Below, piece by piece: positions 34,264 to 43,624 of a stretch of DNA of 64,000 bases; within the stretch, counting starts at the first letter, position 1, and the number at the start of each line of letters is the position of its first letter. A model generated the notes under the pieces. It had not been told where the DNA came from, made no database searches, and saw nothing but the letters and a program-made list of their open reading frames with translations. The translations under genes and the position numbers were made by a program. The DNA lies in assembly GCA_016713905.1 (NCBI GenBank), contig JADJOE010000001.1:745001-809000 (forward strand). The letters are read 5' to 3'. This DNA is from Candidatus Vicinibacter proximus. GTDB lineage: Bacteria; Bacteroidota; Bacteroidia; Chitinophagales; Saprospiraceae.

Positions 34264-36846
34264 ATGGAAAATCAGGATGTTCCTTTGCAAGAAGGCGATC
34301 ATATATTAACCCTTGATGGGATGTACCAGGATTACTTTTTGGATTATGCCTCTTATGTAATTCTAGAAAGGGCAGTGCCGGCTATTGAAGACGGTTTAAA
34401 ACCGGTCCAACGAAGGATCCTCCACAGTATGTATGAAAAGGAAGATGGTCGTTATCACAAGGTGGCCAACCTGATCGGGCATACCATGCAATATCATCCG
34501 CACGGAGATGCAGCTATAGGGGATGCTTTGGTAAATCTGGGTCAAAAGGACCTGTTAATTGATACCCAAGGTAACTGGGGCGATTTCCGTACAGGAGATT
34601 CTGCGGCAGCTCCAAGATACATAGAAGCCAGATTGACCAAGTTTGCCCTGGAGGTAGCCTTCAATCCACAGTTGACTGAGTGGCAATTATCTTATGATGG
34701 AAGGAATAAAGAGCCGGAAGTACTTCCAATGAAATTTCCATTATTATTGGCACAAGGTGTAGAGGGTATTGCAGTTGGATTGGCAACTAAAATTCTGCCG
34801 CACAATTTTATTGAAATCATCAAGGCTTCCATTCAATATTTAAAAGGCAATAAGGTAAAAATTTATCCTGATTTTGAAACCGGTGGCCAAATCGATGTTT
34901 CGGATTATCAGCAAGGGGCACGTGGAGGCAAGGTAAAAATCAGAGCAAAAATTGAGGTAGAGGACAAGAAATTTTTAGTGATCAGGGAGTTACCGTTTTC
35001 CGTGACGACCACTTCATTGATTGAATCTATTGTAAAAGCATCAGAGAAGGGTAAGATTAAAATAAAACAAGTCTCTGACAACACAGCAAAAGATGTTGAG
35101 ATAAGAATTGAAATACAACCCGGGGTTTCACCTGAGGTTACCATAGACGCGCTATATGCTTTTACGAGTTGTGAAATATCCATTTCGCCTAACGCTTGTG
35201 TCATTGTAAAAGATAGCCCTGTTTTTCTAAGCGTGCAGGATATTTTGAGAATCTCAACAGAAAACACCAGGATTCTTTTGGGTAAAGAGTTAGATTTTAG
35301 AAAAAATGAGTTGCTTGAAAAATGGCATCTTACTTCACTCGAAAAAATATTCATTGAAAACAGGATTTACCGCGATATTGAAGAATGTACAAGTTGGCAA
35401 CAAGTAGTAGAAAATATTGAAGCAGGCCTCGCCAAATACGTGATTACACCTGAAATGAATATTAAATCAGCAGATAAACGTATCAGGCTTAATCGTTCCA
35501 TTACCCTGGATGACATAACTCATCTCACTGAAATTAGGATTAAGAGAATATCTAAGTATAATAAATTTCAAACGGATGAGAATTTGAAGAATCTGGAATC
35601 AGAAATTGATCAGGTTAAACATCATTTGGCTCATCTTACAGATTATACAATTGCTTATTTTGAAAATCTGCTTAGTAAATATGGTAAAGGTAAAGAGCGC
35701 AGAACAAGATTGATGGAATTTGAATCCATACAGGCTACACAAGTAGTGGCAAACAATGCAAGACTTTATGTAAATCGTGAAGAAGGATTTATCGGATGGG
35801 GATTGAAGAAAGATGAGTTTGTTAAAGAATGTTCAGATATAGATGATATCATTGTATTTAGGTCTGATGCCAAATGCATAGTGAGCAGGATATCTGAAAA
35901 AACATTTGTAGGAAAAGATATCCTGCATGTGGATGTATGGAGAAAGGGAGATGAACGAACAACCTATAACCTAATTTATATTGATGGGGAAACAGGTAAG
36001 GCGATGGCCAAGAGATTTAATGTGACTGGTGTGACCAGAGATAAAGAATATGATCTTACTAAGGGACATCCAAAATCTAAGGCCTTGTATTTTTCTGCAA
36101 ATCCGGAAGGAGAGGCGGAAATAGTAAGTATTCAGCTTACTGCGGGATGTTCTGCAAAAATTAAACAATTCGATTTTAATTTTTCCGAATTGGACATAAA
36201 AGGCAGGAGCTCGCAGGGTAATATCGTAACCAAATATCCTGTTAGAAAAGTAAGTTTGAAGGAAAAGGGTAAATCCACACTTACTGCGCAATCTATTTGG
36301 TATGATGAAAATACCGGAAGACTTAATACAGATGGAAGGGGAAGATCTTTGGGGGGACTAAATAAAGGAGATTTGTTGCTTGCCTTTTACAAAACAGGTA
36401 CTTACGAGATAACGGAATACGATATGAACAACAGATACGCATACGAGGACCTCTTGGTAATTGAAAAATTCAATCCGGATAAAATAGTTTCCGTCATTTA
36501 TTTTGACGGGGAGAAAAGATGGTCTATGGCAAAAAGATTTAAAATAGAAACTTCAACTCTTGGTCAGAAATTTTCTTTTATTTCCGATCATAAGGATTCA
36601 AAATTGTATTTTGTAAGTACGCATAAAAACCCGGAAGTACTTTTTTCATATAAGCGCAAAAATGAAAAAATTGATGAAATTCTTACCCTCAATGAATTTG
36701 TTGATGTCAAAGGCTGGAAAGCTTTGGGTAATAAAATCGAAGATCTGAGTTTGCTTAAAGTAATAGACCAGAGTAAACCGGAGAGTAATCCTAAAATTTC
36801 AGAGACAGGAAAGCTAAAGCCGGGAGATACCATTGATTTTGATTAA
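34264..36846 (+). CDS. parC: DNA topoisomerase IV subunit A
   Basis: 860 residues. The breakage-reunion domain (about 1-480) shows LDYASYVILERAVPAIEDG, LKPVQRRIL, the quinolone-region block YHPHGDAAIGDALV, and the catalytic tyrosine in AAPRYIEARLT (Y119). A coiled-coil follows (about 440-480) and then a C-terminal propeller region (IYIDGETGKAMAKRFNVTG and similar repeats). It decatenates chromosomes with a ParE partner, which is not in this window. Absence of a typical GyrA-box (QRRGGKG) in the C-terminal domain favours ParC over GyrA. It has its own promoter and is followed 35 bases later by murA, probably co-transcribed. Confidence 0.92.
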   Translation: MENQDVPLQEGDHILTLDGMYQDYFLDYASYVILERAVPAIEDGLKPVQRRILHSMYEKEDGRYHKVANLIGHTMQYHPHGDAAIGDALVNLGQKDLLIDTQGNWGDFRTGDSAAAPRYIEARLTKFALEVAFNPQLTEWQLSYDGRNKEPEVLPMKFPLLLAQGVEGIAVGLATKILPHNFIEIIKASIQYLKGNKVKIYPDFETGGQIDVSDYQQGARGGKVKIRAKIEVEDKKFLVIRELPFSVTTTSLIESIVKASEKGKIKIKQVSDNTAKDVEIRIEIQPGVSPEVTIDALYAFTSCEISISPNACVIVKDSPVFLSVQDILRISTENTRILLGKELDFRKNELLEKWHLTSLEKIFIENRIYRDIEECTSWQQVVENIEAGLAKYVITPEMNIKSADKRIRLNRSITLDDITHLTEIRIKRISKYNKFQTDENLKNLESEIDQVKHHLAHLTDYTIAYFENLLSKYGKGKERRTRLMEFESIQATQVVANNARLYVNREEGFIGWGLKKDEFVKECSDIDDIIVFRSDAKCIVSRISEKTFVGKDILHVDVWRKGDERTTYNLIYIDGETGKAMAKRFNVTGVTRDKEYDLTKGHPKSKALYFSANPEGEAEIVSIQLTAGCSAKIKQFDFNFSELDIKGRSSQGNIVTKYPVRKVSLKEKGKSTLTAQSIWYDENTGRLNTDGRGRSLGGLNKGDLLLAFYKTGTYEITEYDMNNRYAYEDLLVIEKFNPDKIVSVIYFDGEKRWSMAKRFKIETSTLGQKFSFISDHKDSKLYFVSTHKNPEVLFSYKRKNEKIDEILTLNEFVDVKGWKALGNKIEDLSLLKVIDQSKPESNPKISETGKLKPGDTIDFD

Positions 36847-36881
36847 AATAGCGGGAGAAAGAATAATTTTAATTTTATAGC

Positions 36882-38195
36882 ATGAATACAGGAGATAGTT
36901 TTGTCGTAACCGGTGGGAATAAATTGCATGGTACATTAACTCCTCAGGGGGCAAAAAATGAAGCCTTACAAATTTTGTGTGCCACTTTACTTACTGAAGA
37001 ATTGGTGATCATTGAAAATCTCCCAGATATTTTGGACATCAGACACTTGATTGAGCTGATCAGAGGACTTGGTGTAATCGTCACACGTCTAGGACCTAAC
37101 AGTTATTCTTTTTGTGCGAAGGAGGTAGATCTGGATTATTTTGGGACACATGAGTTTCAATCCAATGCCAGAAAGATAAGAGGTTCAGTTATGCTCCTGG
37201 CCCCGTTGCTTGCAAGATACAAAAGAGCGGTTTTGCCAAAACCCGGAGGAGATAAAATTGGCCGACGGAGGTTGGACACTCATTTTCTTGGCTTACAAAA
37301 GCTTGGTGCGATTTTTAACTATGATGAGCAATCCAATCAATACAATATCAGTGCTGAAAAATTGAAAGGCACTTATATATTAATGGATGAAATTTCTGTA
37401 ACAGGCACAGCGAATATCATAATGGCGGCTGTCATGGCAAGTGGAGAGACTACCATTTATAATGCTGCCTGTGAACCATACCTGCAACAACTTTGCCACA
37501 TGCTGAATAGAATGGGGGCCAAAATAAGGGGAATTGGTTCTAATTTACTGCATATTGAAGGTGTAGAAAAACTTGGCGGAACTACGCATAAGATATTGCC
37601 GGACATGATTGAAATTGGTTCTTTTATAAGTCTGGCTGCAATGACACAATCTGAAATTTTAATAAAAGATGCAGGGGTAAAACATTTGGGAATCATTCCG
37701 TTTGTTTTTGAAAGAATGGGAGTGTCACTTTTAATCAACGGAGATGACATCCTGGTCCCAGCTCAGGAGGAATACGAGATACAGCAATTTATGGATGGTT
37801 CAGTAATGACTATTTATGATGCACCATGGCCCGGATTTACCCCTGACCTTATGAGTGTAATACTGGTCATGGCCATACAGGCTAAGGGCAATGTACTTAT
37901 TCATCAAAAGATGTTTGAATCAAGGCTGTTTTTTGTAGATAAATTAATTGACATGGGTGCCCAGATCATTTTATGTGATCCTCATCGTGCAGCTGTTAAT
38001 GGACTCAACAGAAAGTATCCTTTGAGAGGAATAGAAATGACTTCACCCGATATTCGTGCAGGCGTTGCGTTACTGATTGCAGCGCTTTCTGCTCAGGGAA
38101 AAAGTGTTATTCATTCCATTCATCAAATTGACAGAGGGTATGAAAGAATTGATGACAGACTCAATGCAATAGGAGCTGAAATTATACGAAAATGA
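36882..38195 (+). CDS. murA: UDP-N-acetylglucosamine 1-carboxyvinyltransferase
   Basis: 437 residues, one full EPSP-synthase-type double domain. GAKNEALQ (residues 23-30) holds the substrate-binding Lys/Asn, and KPGGDKIGRRRLDTH (120-134) is the active-site loop. In E. coli the corresponding residue is Cys115; here it is Asp124. That Asp variant keeps activity but is not alkylated by fosfomycin, as known for mycobacterial and chlamydial MurA. The enzyme makes UDP-GlcNAc-enolpyruvate, the first committed step of peptidoglycan synthesis. It follows parC in the same direction. Confidence 0.97.
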   Translation: MNTGDSFVVTGGNKLHGTLTPQGAKNEALQILCATLLTEELVIIENLPDILDIRHLIELIRGLGVIVTRLGPNSYSFCAKEVDLDYFGTHEFQSNARKIRGSVMLLAPLLARYKRAVLPKPGGDKIGRRRLDTHFLGLQKLGAIFNYDEQSNQYNISAEKLKGTYILMDEISVTGTANIIMAAVMASGETTIYNAACEPYLQQLCHMLNRMGAKIRGIGSNLLHIEGVEKLGGTTHKILPDMIEIGSFISLAAMTQSEILIKDAGVKHLGIIPFVFERMGVSLLINGDDILVPAQEEYEIQQFMDGSVMTIYDAPWPGFTPDLMSVILVMAIQAKGNVLIHQKMFESRLFFVDKLIDMGAQIILCDPHRAAVNGLNRKYPLRGIEMTSPDIRAGVALLIAALSAQGKSVIHSIHQIDRGYERIDDRLNAIGAEIIRK

Positions 38196-38320
38196 TTTTT
38201 CTTTTCCTCAGGAGCTGATATTTTATTTATAACTAAAGGAAAAAAAATTGGAGAAGGAAAATGTGCTAATTGTTTTTAATTCTTCTTTGGATTTAGAATG
38301 AGATATTTGATCATTTTTTA

Positions 38321-40015
38321 TTAAAAATCAAATCGTTGTCTGTCCAGATTCATTCTTAATCCAGTCATCATCCAGTATGAATTTTCAAACTTATTCAATT
38401 GATTAAAACGATAACCAAGATCTAAATCTAAGTAGATTCCTTTCCAAATACGATAGGAGCTATTTAGTTCTATTTTAAATACTTTCACTTTTTCACCCTG
38501 CCCAATTTGGTTGTTAAAATCCATTACCCTTTGCGCATTTGATTTTAAAATATTTCCACCAAAGTTTAATCCGTTCTTATCGTTTCCTTTTACATAATGC
38601 AGGAAATTAAACTGGCAGGTAATCCTCTCAGAAGGCTGGTAATTGATGCGAAATATTAACTCATTGAAATTGGATCCAAGAGGATGAGCCAGAGATTGGT
38701 AATTATGGGAGTAGTTTGCAACACTGTCTCTGAATGAGTAAGTATAAGGCCTAATGGAATTAAATTCTGCCTGAACGTCTAGATTTTTAATTCTAAGAAA
38801 ATCAAAATAAAATAAACCAAGCTGAATGCTGTACTTATTTCCCCACCATCCGGTTGGCGATCCTACAATTCTGTTGAGTACAAATTCATCAAAAAGCATT
38901 TGTCCATAAAATTTTAATGAACTACATGCAATTACTTCGGATTGAAATCCCAATAACACATTATCCGGACTGCCAAGAGATTGTTCCACCCCTCTGTATA
39001 AGATTACAGGATTTAAATATTGAAGCTCAAATCCATTTTTTCTGCCAAAGATTACAGATTCAAAGATTCCAAAATTCCACCGCTTATTTATTCTAAAATT
39101 TAGGAAATGAGAAGCCATATATTTTTTATCCAACAACCGGTCTACGGAATTGAAACTTCTGTTTTCAGCAGATAATTCTGCAAAGAGGTTCTGGTAGCTT
39201 ATTGGCCCGAACTGAGAATTTATTTTTAGAAACAAGTACGGGCTTGAAAAGTCCGACAGGAATAAACTTCTTATGCCGTTCCCAATTTTATTTCGGCCAT
39301 GACCAAAGGTAAGATGCACACTTTTGATCAGGTTAAAATGAACATTTCCTTCTGCTATCAGATAATCGTATGAATTTTTTAAGGTAAGTAATTTACTGTC
39401 GTAAATTTTAAGAAATCCTGCCCCGGGAAAGGCCTGATATTCTTTAATAAATTGACCAACATAGTTTGTGGTGCCGATTTGTGTTTCCGTAATTGAAGCA
39501 TTGAAGAATATCCTGTTGTCCAATCCTCCTGCAATTTTAATTCCTCTTCTGTTGGTAAGCAGATTGGAAGTGGCATCGAAACTTTCGACACCAGCTTTAA
39601 TCTCAAACATAGGATCTGCCAATACATAGAATGATTTTCTAAGGATGGAATAGAAATGAGAATTGTGGTATAAATATTTAAGGAATGGTTTAGATTTTTC
39701 GATATTGGCAAGATCATCCAATGTGTCTTTATGGTAAAAAAGATATTCAGGGTATCTATATAAAATCTCTCTTATTGGTGTACTAATTTCTTTATAAGCA
39801 TCGGGTGATACATTTTTATTAATACTTCTTAGTTCCGGAATAATTCTGCTTTGCGAAGGATTATTTAAAAAAACGGGAGAAAGGAACAGTGATTTATTTT
39901 TTGTTTCAATTTTGTTTATGAGTAATTGGTAAGATTCATTTGACTGGACCAAATTTCCCTGGCCAAAACCAATCTGCTGTGTCATAAGCAGTACCAGTAA
40001 AATGAATATTCTCAT
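38321..40015 (-). CDS. Outer-membrane beta-barrel of the Wzi/RemB type
   Basis: 564 residues with a signal peptide (about 1-19, ending GFGQ). The body is a series of amphipathic beta-strands. Typical blocks are VHLTFGHGRNKIGNGIRSLF, SDFSSPYLFLKINSQFGPI and PVILYRGVEQSLGSPDNVLL, as in the capsule-assembly Wzi family, which in Bacteroidota includes gliding protein RemB. The protein is therefore an outer-membrane barrel that may anchor polysaccharide or support surface motility. It is the last gene of the long minus-strand run and starts two bases after lpxK ends. I cannot decide between the capsule and gliding roles. Confidence 0.75.
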   Translation of the reverse strand: MRIFILLVLLMTQQIGFGQGNLVQSNESYQLLINKIETKNKSLFLSPVFLNNPSQSRIIPELRSINKNVSPDAYKEISTPIREILYRYPEYLFYHKDTLDDLANIEKSKPFLKYLYHNSHFYSILRKSFYVLADPMFEIKAGVESFDATSNLLTNRRGIKIAGGLDNRIFFNASITETQIGTTNYVGQFIKEYQAFPGAGFLKIYDSKLLTLKNSYDYLIAEGNVHFNLIKSVHLTFGHGRNKIGNGIRSLFLSDFSSPYLFLKINSQFGPISYQNLFAELSAENRSFNSVDRLLDKKYMASHFLNFRINKRWNFGIFESVIFGRKNGFELQYLNPVILYRGVEQSLGSPDNVLLGFQSEVIACSSLKFYGQMLFDEFVLNRIVGSPTGWWGNKYSIQLGLFYFDFLRIKNLDVQAEFNSIRPYTYSFRDSVANYSHNYQSLAHPLGSNFNELIFRINYQPSERITCQFNFLHYVKGNDKNGLNFGGNILKSNAQRVMDFNNQIGQGEKVKVFKIELNSSYRIWKGIYLDLDLGYRFNQLNKFENSYWMMTGLRMNLDRQRFDF

Positions 40016-40017
40016 TT

Positions 40018-41073
40018 TTATATTTTGAATTCCAAAAGGAAATTTTTAATGGTCTGGTCAAACTGGTCCCTGTTATAGAAATCTACATGAAGAGGGAGTA
40101 CGTATATATCTATATTTTGACTTTTAAGAAATGATTCATGCAATCGCAGTCGGGTAGCATCTTTCTCCGTAGTGAGTAACATTTTATTGGAATGACTTAC
40201 CTTGTTAAATTGAGTAAAAATATGTGCAAGCTCTGTTTCCGTAAAATAATGATGGTCTTCAAAGTTATAATCTGTCACAGAAGCTACTTTAGGGGACAAA
40301 TAATTTATCATGTAGGATGATTGGGCAATTGCACTGATAACCATTAAATCCAGACCCTCATTAAGTTTAAAAATTTTATCCGAATTGAAAATATGATATG
40401 GTGTTCCATATTCAAGGAAGGAAAAAAACAATTTTTGTTTTTCTTCAAGTTTTAAATTTTGTCGCCAATGTAAAATTTCTAAATCATTGGGTTGGGTCGG
40501 ACATTTTGTTACAATAATGATGTCAGCTCTCCGTGCACCATAGCGCCACTCTCTAAGTCGGCCACTGGGTAACAGATAATCTTTAAAATATGGATTTGAA
40601 TATTCTGTAAGCAGTATGTTAAGACCGGGTGTGACTTCCAGATGTTGAAATGCATCATCCAAAAGTATTGTTTTTATCTCAGGGTGTTGCGACAATAGTT
40701 TTGGAATACCAATTGATCTGTTGCTGTTGACTGCAAAAGGAACATCCGGAAACTTGTTTTTAATTTGAACAGGTTCATCCCCTACGTCAAGAGCGGTGTG
40801 CAATTGTGTCAATAAAATATGTCCTGAAGTTTTTCGACGATAGCCACGACTCAGAACTGCCACCGGAATATAGTCTTTTAGAAGTCTTATCAGATATTCA
40901 ATATGTGGGGATTTTCCAGTTCCTCCAACAGTAAGGTTTCCTACACTGATGATGGGAATACTAAATTTGAGTGTTTTAAAAAATCCGGATAAATAAAATC
41001 CCTGGTAAATACTTACGCCTAGTCCGTAAAGAAAAGAAATAGGGGCCAGTAGGAGTTGGAGCGTTTTTTTCAA
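40018..41073 (-). CDS. lpxK: Tetraacyldisaccharide 4'-kinase (lipid A synthesis)
   Basis: 351 residues. An N-terminal membrane-associated helix (LLLAPISFLYGLGVSIYQG) leads into SVGNLTVGGTGKSP, whose GGTGKSP (50-56) is the Walker A loop. Further LpxK blocks are LSRGYRRKTSGH, DEPVQIKNKFP, LLDDAFQHLEVTPGLNILL (catalytic Asp in DDAFQH), LLPSGRLREW and LLTTEKDATRL. It phosphorylates the 4' position of the lipid A disaccharide at the inner membrane, so the cell makes lipid A. It sits between two outer-membrane barrel genes with gaps of 20 and 2 bases. Confidence 0.96.
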   Translation of the reverse strand: MKKTLQLLLAPISFLYGLGVSIYQGFYLSGFFKTLKFSIPIISVGNLTVGGTGKSPHIEYLIRLLKDYIPVAVLSRGYRRKTSGHILLTQLHTALDVGDEPVQIKNKFPDVPFAVNSNRSIGIPKLLSQHPEIKTILLDDAFQHLEVTPGLNILLTEYSNPYFKDYLLPSGRLREWRYGARRADIIIVTKCPTQPNDLEILHWRQNLKLEEKQKLFFSFLEYGTPYHIFNSDKIFKLNEGLDLMVISAIAQSSYMINYLSPKVASVTDYNFEDHHYFTETELAHIFTQFNKVSHSNKMLLTTEKDATRLRLHESFLKSQNIDIYVLPLHVDFYNRDQFDQTIKNFLLEFKI

Positions 41074-41093
41074 AATAAAATGAAAACTACTGT

Positions 41094-41768
41094 TTAATCA
41101 TTCAAGGAGTAATTCAAACTTAATTGTGGAATTGAGAAAACAAAATTTCTTGCAATGTCTCGACTGCTGGATTTAAGATCTACTTTTTCAATGTCAGTTA
41201 GAGAATATTCCGGTCTGAGCAATGCTGAAATATTGAGTTTGCCCAGGTTGACCATTGCACCAAAACCCAATACTAGTTCAAATGGACTGGAAGAATAAAG
41301 GTCCTTCACATCAGTAAGATTTGGACTGTAGTATCCAAAGCCTCCGGTTCTTGAAGAGTTAGCCGATTGCAAAAGACATATTTGAACTCCGGCATGAAGC
41401 AAGAAGGAGACTATTTTTTCAGGATCAGAATTCCATTTTAATAAAAGTGGAAATTTCAAATAATTAAGATCGGTTTTGTAATCTGCAAGGCTGTTGCCGT
41501 CAGTAATGTATTTTTGACCCTGTTGTGAAAAAATGATCCCACTTTGAAATCCAAGATTTTTACTTAGATTGTAGCCTACATTTAATCCAAATGAAGGTTT
41601 AAAAGTGGCTTTAAAATCCAATACTCCCCCGGCATCGAAGTCATTTTTGTTAAAAATCCAGGAATTCTGAATGCCTAACTGAACACCCATAAACAAACCA
41701 CTTCTTTGGGCCAGAGCAGGATTTAGGATGGTAACGGCAAACAACAGCAGGAAGTAAAATTTTTTCAT
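41094..41768 (-). CDS. PorT-like outer-membrane beta-barrel protein
   Basis: 224 residues. The signal peptide ends at about residue 20 (FAVTILNPALAQ). The mature protein reads as an eight-stranded-type barrel: GLFMGVQLGIQNSW, PSFGLNVGYNLSKNLGFQSG, YLKFPLLLKW, and a final NISALLRPEYSLTDIEKV. This pattern (baseline FQSGIIFSQQG ... YLKFPLLLKW) is that of the PorT/OmpA-barrel-like proteins widespread in Bacteroidota. The role is unknown; it is likely structural or part of T9SS-related assembly, but I see no proof. The gap to the next gene (lpxK) is 20 bases and to DUF2851 is 66 bases. Confidence 0.75.
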   Translation of the reverse strand: MKKFYFLLLFAVTILNPALAQRSGLFMGVQLGIQNSWIFNKNDFDAGGVLDFKATFKPSFGLNVGYNLSKNLGFQSGIIFSQQGQKYITDGNSLADYKTDLNYLKFPLLLKWNSDPEKIVSFLLHAGVQICLLQSANSSRTGGFGYYSPNLTDVKDLYSSSPFELVLGFGAMVNLGKLNISALLRPEYSLTDIEKVDLKSSSRDIARNFVFSIPQLSLNYSLND

Positions 41769-41834
41769 GATTCACTTAATTATGGCTAAACAACTGACAA
41801 ATTTAATTAAAGTCAAACATATATTCAAAAATTG

Positions 41835-43136
41835 CTATATAATTATATTTTCTTTAGGTGTGTTGGTGTTCATTAAGTGATGTCCTATCCGACATTTCAA
41901 GCAAGCATTTTTCAGGCAGTATTCATTAATTTGTTGCAGAACTCCCTGGCTTTGTCTTGCATTCTCTATTTTTTGTCCTGTTTTTATCCAAAGTCTGGTA
42001 AATTTATTTTCTTCTGCCTTAATGCATTCAAGAAAGCCAAGGACCTTGTTTTTAAGTACTGAGTCTTGAATGTATTCACCATAGATATACAGGATTGGAC
42101 AAATGACATTGATCAGTATAGAATCTGCGATTGTGGATCCCAACTTTTTTATGGAAGGTTTTACAGTTGAATTTTCAAAAGTATAATGCATGTCCCAAAA
42201 TTCAGAAGCTTGAACCTTAAACATTGTCTGAATGTCTTTAAGATGTTCAAGCAGTAGCAGGTTATTGAATGTATTTGGATTTCTATGGAAAAATGCAGCA
42301 ATTTGAGCAAGTCGAATGGTTGGGAAGTGTGCCGGTCTTAACCTTAAAAAGTTCCATGAATTTTTTTTCATGGGATTAATGTTGTGAAGATTTATTAAAA
42401 AAGTTGCTTCTTGTTTTAATTTGGTTAGATATGGATCATTGTGAGGGTCCTCTAACAATCCTGAAGCACCAAAGAGTAATGCTTCCATTTTAAATGGGTC
42501 ATCTAAATATTTTTTCAATAGACTCCAGGTAACTTTTGTGGTTAACTCACTCATTGCAGAAGAATTCACCGGGGTGACAAGATAATGGCAGAATTTCTGA
42601 TAAAAAAGGGTCTCCCAATCTGATTTATTGTTGGATAATTGCATCAGCAATAAATCAGTTTTAGAATTAATTCTTTCAATTGAAGCTGATTCTATTTGAG
42701 AATGTATGGTCAACATCGGTACATCAGAACGTAAAGTACTACAAGGAATCTGCTGAATATTATTCATCAAGTATTGATAGGTAGATATTTCTGCATCACT
42801 AATTAAACTGAACAACTCAAGGGTTGGTATTTCGCAGTGATTAAGAAAAATCGCTTTGTCGTGCTTCCAAACGACATGCAATATGATCGTTGCATAATTG
42901 GGATCCACATCATGTTTATGTTTGATCCAGTCTGATGAATGAACATGCATTTCAACATGCCCATTCCAAATTACACCATCTATCTCAATTTGGGCAAAAA
43001 GAAAATCGGGGCCTTGGTTGGTGTTGTAAGTGCCGGGTTTAAGAATCTTAAGGGTGTTTCCGTCGGTTGTTTTAAGGTGTAATTGTCTGAGTTTGCCGGT
43101 GTGCCAATAATAGTGTATTAAGTCTTCTTTTATCAT
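41835..43136 (-). CDS. DUF2851 family protein
   Basis: 433 residues, full family length. The N-terminal signature is clear: EDLIHYYWHTGKL, TYNTNQGPDFLFAQIEIDG, WNGHVEMHVHSSDW, and HVVWKHDK. The C-terminus carries a cysteine cluster (CLKNACLKCRIGHHL) that could bind metal. The N-terminal half resembles a nuclease-like fold in published family descriptions, but no function is established. It overlaps folA by four bases, so it belongs to the mre-mrdA-folA operon. Confidence 0.9.
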   Translation of the reverse strand: MIKEDLIHYYWHTGKLRQLHLKTTDGNTLKILKPGTYNTNQGPDFLFAQIEIDGVIWNGHVEMHVHSSDWIKHKHDVDPNYATIILHVVWKHDKAIFLNHCEIPTLELFSLISDAEISTYQYLMNNIQQIPCSTLRSDVPMLTIHSQIESASIERINSKTDLLLMQLSNNKSDWETLFYQKFCHYLVTPVNSSAMSELTTKVTWSLLKKYLDDPFKMEALLFGASGLLEDPHNDPYLTKLKQEATFLINLHNINPMKKNSWNFLRLRPAHFPTIRLAQIAAFFHRNPNTFNNLLLLEHLKDIQTMFKVQASEFWDMHYTFENSTVKPSIKKLGSTIADSILINVICPILYIYGEYIQDSVLKNKVLGFLECIKAEENKFTRLWIKTGQKIENARQSQGVLQQINEYCLKNACLKCRIGHHLMNTNTPKENIII

Positions 43137-43624
43137 TTTCGTTTATAAATTAGAAAGGAATAATCATAGTTATTTTTGTCATCGCTTGTATGCTTGTTTT
43201 CACTGATAAGGGTCCATTCATTAAAATTAATTTGAGGAAAAAAAACATCTCCGGTTCCATTGAACGCAACCATGGTTAAATACAATTTACTGACCAAATG
43301 AAGAGATTGACGATATATCTCTCCACCACCGATGATGAATAATTCCTGTTCATTATTTTCTTTAGCGGTCAGTATTCCTTTTTCAATTGAATTCACAATG
43401 ATGCAATCAGAAACTATAAAATTTGGATTTTTTGTTACGATAATATTTTTTCTACCCGGTAATGATTTACCGATACTATCAAAGCATTTTCTACCCATTA
43501 AGATATGATGCCCCATAGTTTGTTTTTTAAAATATTTTAAATCTGCAGGAAGGTGCCATGGAATTTTATTTTCGTCACCAATTAAGCCCTCAGAATTCAT
43601 TGCAACAATAGCAGAAATAATCAT
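43133..43624 (-). CDS. folA: Dihydrofolate reductase
   Basis: 163 residues, standard chromosomal DHFR size. Motifs are ISAIVAMNSEGLIGDENKIP, WHLPADLKYFKK (catalytic Asp28), HHILMGRKCFDSIGKSLPGR (NADPH binding) and LFIIGGGEIYRQSL. It reduces dihydrofolate to tetrahydrofolate with NADPH. Its start overlaps the end of mrdA by four bases and its end overlaps DUF2851 by four, so the three are translationally coupled. Its place in a cell-shape operon is unusual compared with the common thyA-folA pairing; no thyA is nearby. Confidence 0.97.
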   Translation of the reverse strand: MIISAIVAMNSEGLIGDENKIPWHLPADLKYFKKQTMGHHILMGRKCFDSIGKSLPGRKNIIVTKNPNFIVSDCIIVNSIEKGILTAKENNEQELFIIGGGEIYRQSLHLVSKLYLTMVAFNGTGDVFFPQINFNEWTLISENKHTSDDKNNYDYSFLIYKRK

